Assembly: GCA_944333055.1 (NCBI GenBank)
Contig: CALVKT010000053.1
Span: 1-42,709, forward strand
Source of the DNA: an uncultured Clostridia bacterium
GTDB lineage: Bacteria > Bacillota > Clostridia > Christensenellales > Aristaeellaceae
Direction of reading: 5' to 3'
Length of the DNA stretch: 42,709 nt
Positions within the stretch are counted from its first letter, which is position 1; each line of letters opens with the position of its first letter. The position numbers were made by a program, and so were the translations under genes. The notes beneath the pieces are model-generated. The model was not told where the DNA came from, searched no databases, and saw only the letters and a list, made by a program, of their open reading frames with translations. Positions 40,072 through 42,709 of this stretch are shown piece by piece.

Positions 40072-40968
40072 TTATGCCTGTGCGTCGCGGCGGAAGGACC
40101 AGCTGGCCTCCTCCAGGGCGATGTCGCGGTGCGTCACGTTGACCGTCTGGCCGAGCGCGCGCAGGTGCGCGCCCAGCGCCTCGCTGATGACCACGGAGCG
40201 ATGCGCGCCGCCGGTGCAGCCGATGGCGATCATCAGCCGCCGCTTGCCCTCGCGCTGATAGAGCGGCAGGAGGTAATCGACCATGGCGTACAGGTGCGCC
40301 AGAAAGGCGCGCGTCTCCTCCTTGCCCATCACGTAGTCGCGCACGGGCGCTTCCAGGCCGGTGTACGCGCGTATGTCCTTGATGTAATAGGGATTGGGCA
40401 GGAAGCGGACGTCAAAGACGAGGTCGCTCTCGCGCGGGATGCCGCGCTTGTAGCCGAAGGACATGATGTCCGTGTGCAGCGCGCGTTGGCCCTGCGTCTG
40501 CGCGGTGAGCCGATCGACTGCGTCAAACAGGTCGCGGGGCTTGAGGCCGGTGGTGGAGAGAATGTGATGCGCGCGCTCGCGCAGCGGCTGAAGGAGCTCA
40601 CGCTCGCGGGCGATGCACGCTTCCAGCGTCTTGCCGCGCTTCATGAGCGGATGGTCGCGGCGCGTCTCCTTGTAGCGGTCGATCAGCGTATCCGTGTCCG
40701 CGTCCAAAAAGAGGATGGAGACGCTGTGGCGGTCGCTGACGCCGTCGATGGCCTCTAGCACGGCCTCGGCGTTGAAGAGCGCGCCGCTGCGGGAATCGAC
40801 GCCCAGCGCGACGGGCTGTTCGGGCTGTACCTTCTCGCACAGCGCGAACGCCTGCGTCAGCAGCAGCGGCGGCAGGTTGTCCATGCACTGATAGCCGATG
40901 TCCTCCAGATGGCGCAGGACGCAGGTCTTGCCTGCGCCGGATAGTCCTGTGACGATGAGAAATTGCAT
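40072..40968 (-). CDS. rapZ: RNase adapter/nucleotide-binding protein RapZ (YvcJ)
   Basis: A 298-residue P-loop protein. Walker A is GLSGAGKT (8-15), followed by EDIGYQCMDNLPP, a RapZ signature. The C-terminal half has SFGYKRGIPRESDLVFDVRFLPNPYY and IGCTGGAHRSV, the RapZ C-terminal phosphate-binding region. In enterics RapZ targets GlmZ RNA and senses glucosamine-6-phosphate; in Firmicutes YvcJ hydrolyses nucleotides and its target is less clear. It lies 29 bases downstream of murB. The usual downstream yvcK and whiA are absent here. Confidence 0.96.
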   Translation of the reverse strand: MQFLIVTGLSGAGKTCVLRHLEDIGYQCMDNLPPLLLTQAFALCEKVQPEQPVALGVDSRSGALFNAEAVLEAIDGVSDRHSVSILFLDADTDTLIDRYKETRRDHPLMKRGKTLEACIARERELLQPLRERAHHILSTTGLKPRDLFDAVDRLTAQTQGQRALHTDIMSFGYKRGIPRESDLVFDVRFLPNPYYIKDIRAYTGLEAPVRDYVMGKEETRAFLAHLYAMVDYLLPLYQREGKRRLMIAIGCTGGAHRSVVISEALGAHLRALGQTVNVTHRDIALEEASWSFRRDAQA

Positions 40969-40997
40969 GCTCCGCTTTCCTTTCGTATGGCCGTCCG

Positions 40998-41915
40998 TCA
41001 GCCGTCTTCGCCCAGTATGCGCACCTCGGGTTCAAGGGAGACGCCCGTCTCCTCAAGCACCCGTGCCTTGACCTGATCCATCAGCGTCAGGATGTCGGAG
41101 GCGGTCGCGCCGCCGAGGTTGATGATGAAGCCCGCGTGCTTCTCGCTCACCTGCGCGTCGCCCACGCGCAGGCCGCGCAGGCCGCATTCATCGATCAGCT
41201 TGGCGGCGAACAGCCCGGCCGGACGCTTGAACGTGCTGCCCGCGCTGGGATAGTTGAGCGGCTGTTTGTCGCGCCGGGCGCGGCTGCATTCTTCCATGCG
41301 CGCGCGGATGACGGCGGGATCGGCAGGCGTCAGGCGCAGCGTGATGTCGGTGACGATGACGCCCGCGTCCATCATGGCGCTGTGGCGGTAGGAAAAGCCG
41401 AGTTCCTCGCGCTCAAAGGAGAGGGGGCGTCCGTCGGACAGGGCGACGGCGTCCACGCGGGTGACGACCTGCGACAGATCCGCGCCATATGCGCCCGCGT
41501 TCATGATCACGCCGCCGCCGAGCGTGCCGGGGATGCCCGCCATCTCGGCCAGGCCGCCGAGACCCTCGGCGAGGGCGAACTGCGCCGCCGCGCTGAGCGA
41601 CACGCCCGCCTTGGCCAGGACGCAGTCGCCCTCCCGGCGGATCCCCGCGCAGTCGGAGGCGATGCGGATGACGAGGCCGCGAATGCCGCCGTCGCGCACA
41701 AGCAGGTTGGAGCCGTTGCCCATGAGCGTCACGGGCACGCCCGACTGCCTGGCAGCGCGCAGCGCGGGTGCAATCTCGCGGGTGTCGGCGATATGCACCA
41801 GCACGTCGGCCGGACCGCCGACGCGAAAGGTGGTATAGCGCGCCATGGAGGCGCTGGGAATGATGCGCTCCGGCGGGAAATTGGCCGCGACGAGCGCCTG
41901 AATCAGGGCGTTCAT
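40998..41915 (-). CDS. murB: UDP-N-acetylenolpyruvoylglucosamine reductase
   Basis: A 305-residue FAD enzyme that reduces UDP-GlcNAc-enolpyruvate to UDP-MurNAc in peptidoglycan synthesis. FAD-binding motifs TTFRVGGPADVLV, LMGNGSNLLVRDGGIRGLVIR and GIPGTLGGGVIMNAGAYG are present. The catalytic serine lies in YPSAGSTFKRP, and the C-terminal SEKHAGFIINLGGATASDI is typical of type II MurB. GGGAGGA precedes ATG 41915. It has its own promoter and leads the murB-rapZ-YyaL-like unit. Confidence 0.97.
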   Translation of the reverse strand: MNALIQALVAANFPPERIIPSASMARYTTFRVGGPADVLVHIADTREIAPALRAARQSGVPVTLMGNGSNLLVRDGGIRGLVIRIASDCAGIRREGDCVLAKAGVSLSAAAQFALAEGLGGLAEMAGIPGTLGGGVIMNAGAYGADLSQVVTRVDAVALSDGRPLSFEREELGFSYRHSAMMDAGVIVTDITLRLTPADPAVIRARMEECSRARRDKQPLNYPSAGSTFKRPAGLFAAKLIDECGLRGLRVGDAQVSEKHAGFIINLGGATASDILTLMDQVKARVLEETGVSLEPEVRILGEDG

Positions 41916-41943
41916 GGATGTCCTCCCATACTTGAGTGACATT

Positions 41944-41972
41944 ATTGTACCCCAATATGCGGCGATAGACAA
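41944..41972 (-). promoter_or_regulatory. Promoter of murB
   Basis: On the minus strand TTGTCT (41972-41967), 17 bases, TACAAT (41949-41944), 28 bases before the start codon. Confidence 0.8.
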
Positions 41973-41980
41973 GCGAAAAT

Positions 41981-42448
41981 TCAGGGCTGCGGCGTCGCCG
42001 CGGGGCCGCAGAGGAAGTCGATGAGCTGTGCGGCAGCGTGCGGTTCGAGCGCCTGCGGCGAGGCGCAGCACAAAAGCGCCTGACCGTGTTCGGGCAGATA
42101 GGGCCGCGCGGGCGGGAGCGACGCGCCGGCGAGGGCGTCTGAAAAGAGGTAGACGTCCGGCGCCGGATCGGGCAGCGCGCCCAGGTCGCCCGCATCCACG
42201 CGCACCACGCGCAGGTGCACGGCGGGATGCGCGCGCTGATAGGCGTTCAGCACATCGTTTAAGGAGGAGACGGTGTCCGCGTCCTGTGTGCTCAGCGCGA
42301 TGCGCAGCAGCACGCGCCGGGGCGTGGAGAGGGCGTAGGGCGCGGAGACGGCGGAGAGGATCTCCGGCGCATACGTCAGCAGCAAGCACAGGACGAAGAG
42401 CGCAGCGGCGTGCAAAACGGACTTGAAAACGGGCTTGATCACGGGCAT
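41981..42448 (-). CDS. Small membrane-anchored protein of unknown function
   Basis: A 155-residue product, not recognised. An N-terminal hydrophobic helix (VLHAAALFVLCLLLTYA) could anchor it with the rest outside. The remainder vaguely resembles part of a solute-binding domain (STQDADTVSSLNDVLNAYQRAHP, APDVYLFSD). The protein is too short to be a complete one, so it may be a remnant. There is no Shine-Dalgarno before ATG 42448 or the adjacent GTG 42451, and the predicted promoter ends only 9 bases upstream. A leaderless mRNA or a longer TTG-started form (42487) is possible. Confidence 0.5.
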   Translation of the reverse strand: MPVIKPVFKSVLHAAALFVLCLLLTYAPEILSAVSAPYALSTPRRVLLRIALSTQDADTVSSLNDVLNAYQRAHPAVHLRVVRVDAGDLGALPDPAPDVYLFSDALAGASLPPARPYLPEHGQALLCCASPQALEPHAAAQLIDFLCGPAATPQP

Positions 42449-42457
42449 CACCAGAGC

Positions 42458-42487
42458 AGTATATGCGGCCGTGAAAAGGACGATCAA
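42458..42487 (-). promoter_or_regulatory. Minus-strand promoter next to the rRNA promoter
   Basis: Minus strand TTGATC (42487-42482), 18 bases, TATACT (42463-42458). It would start transcription at about 42451, almost on the start codon of the small membrane protein, and diverges from the rRNA promoter. Confidence 0.5.
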
Positions 42488-42544
42488 AAAAAGTTCAAAA
42501 AAATCAAAAAAGGTGTTGACAAACGTGCACGGGCGTAGTATACT
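42486..42544 (+). promoter_or_regulatory. rRNA operon promoter with UP-like element
   Basis: TTGACA (42516-42521), 17 bases, TATACT (42539-42544). An A-rich tract at 42486-42512 resembles an UP element contacted by the RNA polymerase alpha subunit. Its position before 16S identifies it as the rrn promoter. Confidence 0.93.
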
Positions 42545-42686
42545 AATTAAGCTGTCGCGCGAGAAAAGATCGAGCGACGGCGACCAGATCCTTGAAAACG
42601 ATACAGAATCAAGAAGAACGCGAAAAAACAGTCAATTCGAAATGGGTATGAAACCTGAGGGGAACTTCAGGAATCAATACAGAATC
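42545..42686 (+). promoter_or_regulatory. Pre-16S leader
   Basis: A leader of about 142 bases between promoter and 16S. It contains an imperfect hairpin GTCGCGCGA...TCGAGCGAC near 42553-42577, and CCTTGAAAAC near 42590, a common pre-rRNA antitermination/processing context. ATACAGAATCAA occurs twice (42601-42612 and 42677-42688). Confidence 0.75.
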
Positions 42687-42709
42687 AAACGCGAGAGTTT
42701 GATCCTGGC
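42687..42709 (+). rRNA. 16S ribosomal RNA, 5' end only
   Basis: AGAGTTTGATCCTGGC at 42694-42709 is the universally conserved start of bacterial 16S (positions 8-23 in E. coli numbering), which places nucleotide 1 near 42687. The gene continues beyond the window. Confidence 0.96.

Overview
The window reads as chromosomal DNA of a GC-rich Gram-positive bacterium, most likely a gut-type member of the Clostridia. Supporting signs are the rpmG-secE-nusG-rplK-rplA order, a Firmicutes-type L10 leader with an attenuator, a murB-rapZ pair, strong GGAGG ribosome binding sites, many TTGACA-17-TATAAT type promoters, and no outer-membrane genes. Genus and species cannot be assigned from what is visible. 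The last ~23 bases are the 5' end of a 16S rRNA gene, so the adjoining sequence would settle the taxonomy.

Layout. (1) 1-4600: translation and transcription block rpmG, secE, nusG, rplK, rplA, then a secreted protein of unknown function with its own promoter, then a promoter, an L10 leader with attenuator, rplJ and rplL. rpoB/rpoC do not follow rplL; a terminator and a calcium-type P-ATPase do. (2) 4600-12870: P-type ATPase, hemolysin III-family membrane protein, and a PucR regulator leading an operon with azlC, azlD, a nucleoid-associated NA37 protein and an M42 aminopeptidase. (3) 12870-18060: a repeat-rich stretch that has become the C-terminal coding tail of a MATE exporter, then PAP2 phosphatase, HAD hydrolase, and a translationally coupled cytidylate-kinase-like/patatin pair. 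(4) 18190-32100: alaX and an sn-glycerol-1-phosphate dehydrogenase gene, a DeoR regulator, and a nine-gene operon. The operon encodes a UgpB-like binding protein, ABC ATPase, two permeases, FGGY kinase, SorE-like dehydrogenase, PfkB kinase, SGNH hydrolase and an alkaline-phosphatase-superfamily phosphodiesterase. (5) 32100-42490: SNF2/SWIM helicase, ThpR 2H phosphoesterase, a secreted protein with four peptidoglycan-binding repeats, a repeat-rich gap, a YyaL-like protein lacking its CHWCH motif, rapZ, murB and a small membrane-anchored protein. (6) 42490-42709: strong rRNA promoter, leader and start of 16S.

The most promising candidate for an undescribed system is region 4. It combines import of a glycerophosphodiester-like or sugar-like compound, intracellular ester and phosphodiester cleavage, two sugar kinases, a sugar-phosphate dehydrogenase, and next door an enzyme interconverting sn-glycerol-1-phosphate and dihydroxyacetone phosphate. 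The substrate is not known and the pathway is inference.

Other structure outside genes: two related L1-operator-like elements (before rplK and before rplA), a dispersed multi-hairpin repeat family sharing a GGGCGGCAGCCC core, a second repeat containing an identical 30-base palindrome about 25 kb apart, perfect palindromes at three promoters or starts, and an imperfect repeat of the pre-16S leader. No tRNA, CRISPR array, insertion sequence or prophage was seen.
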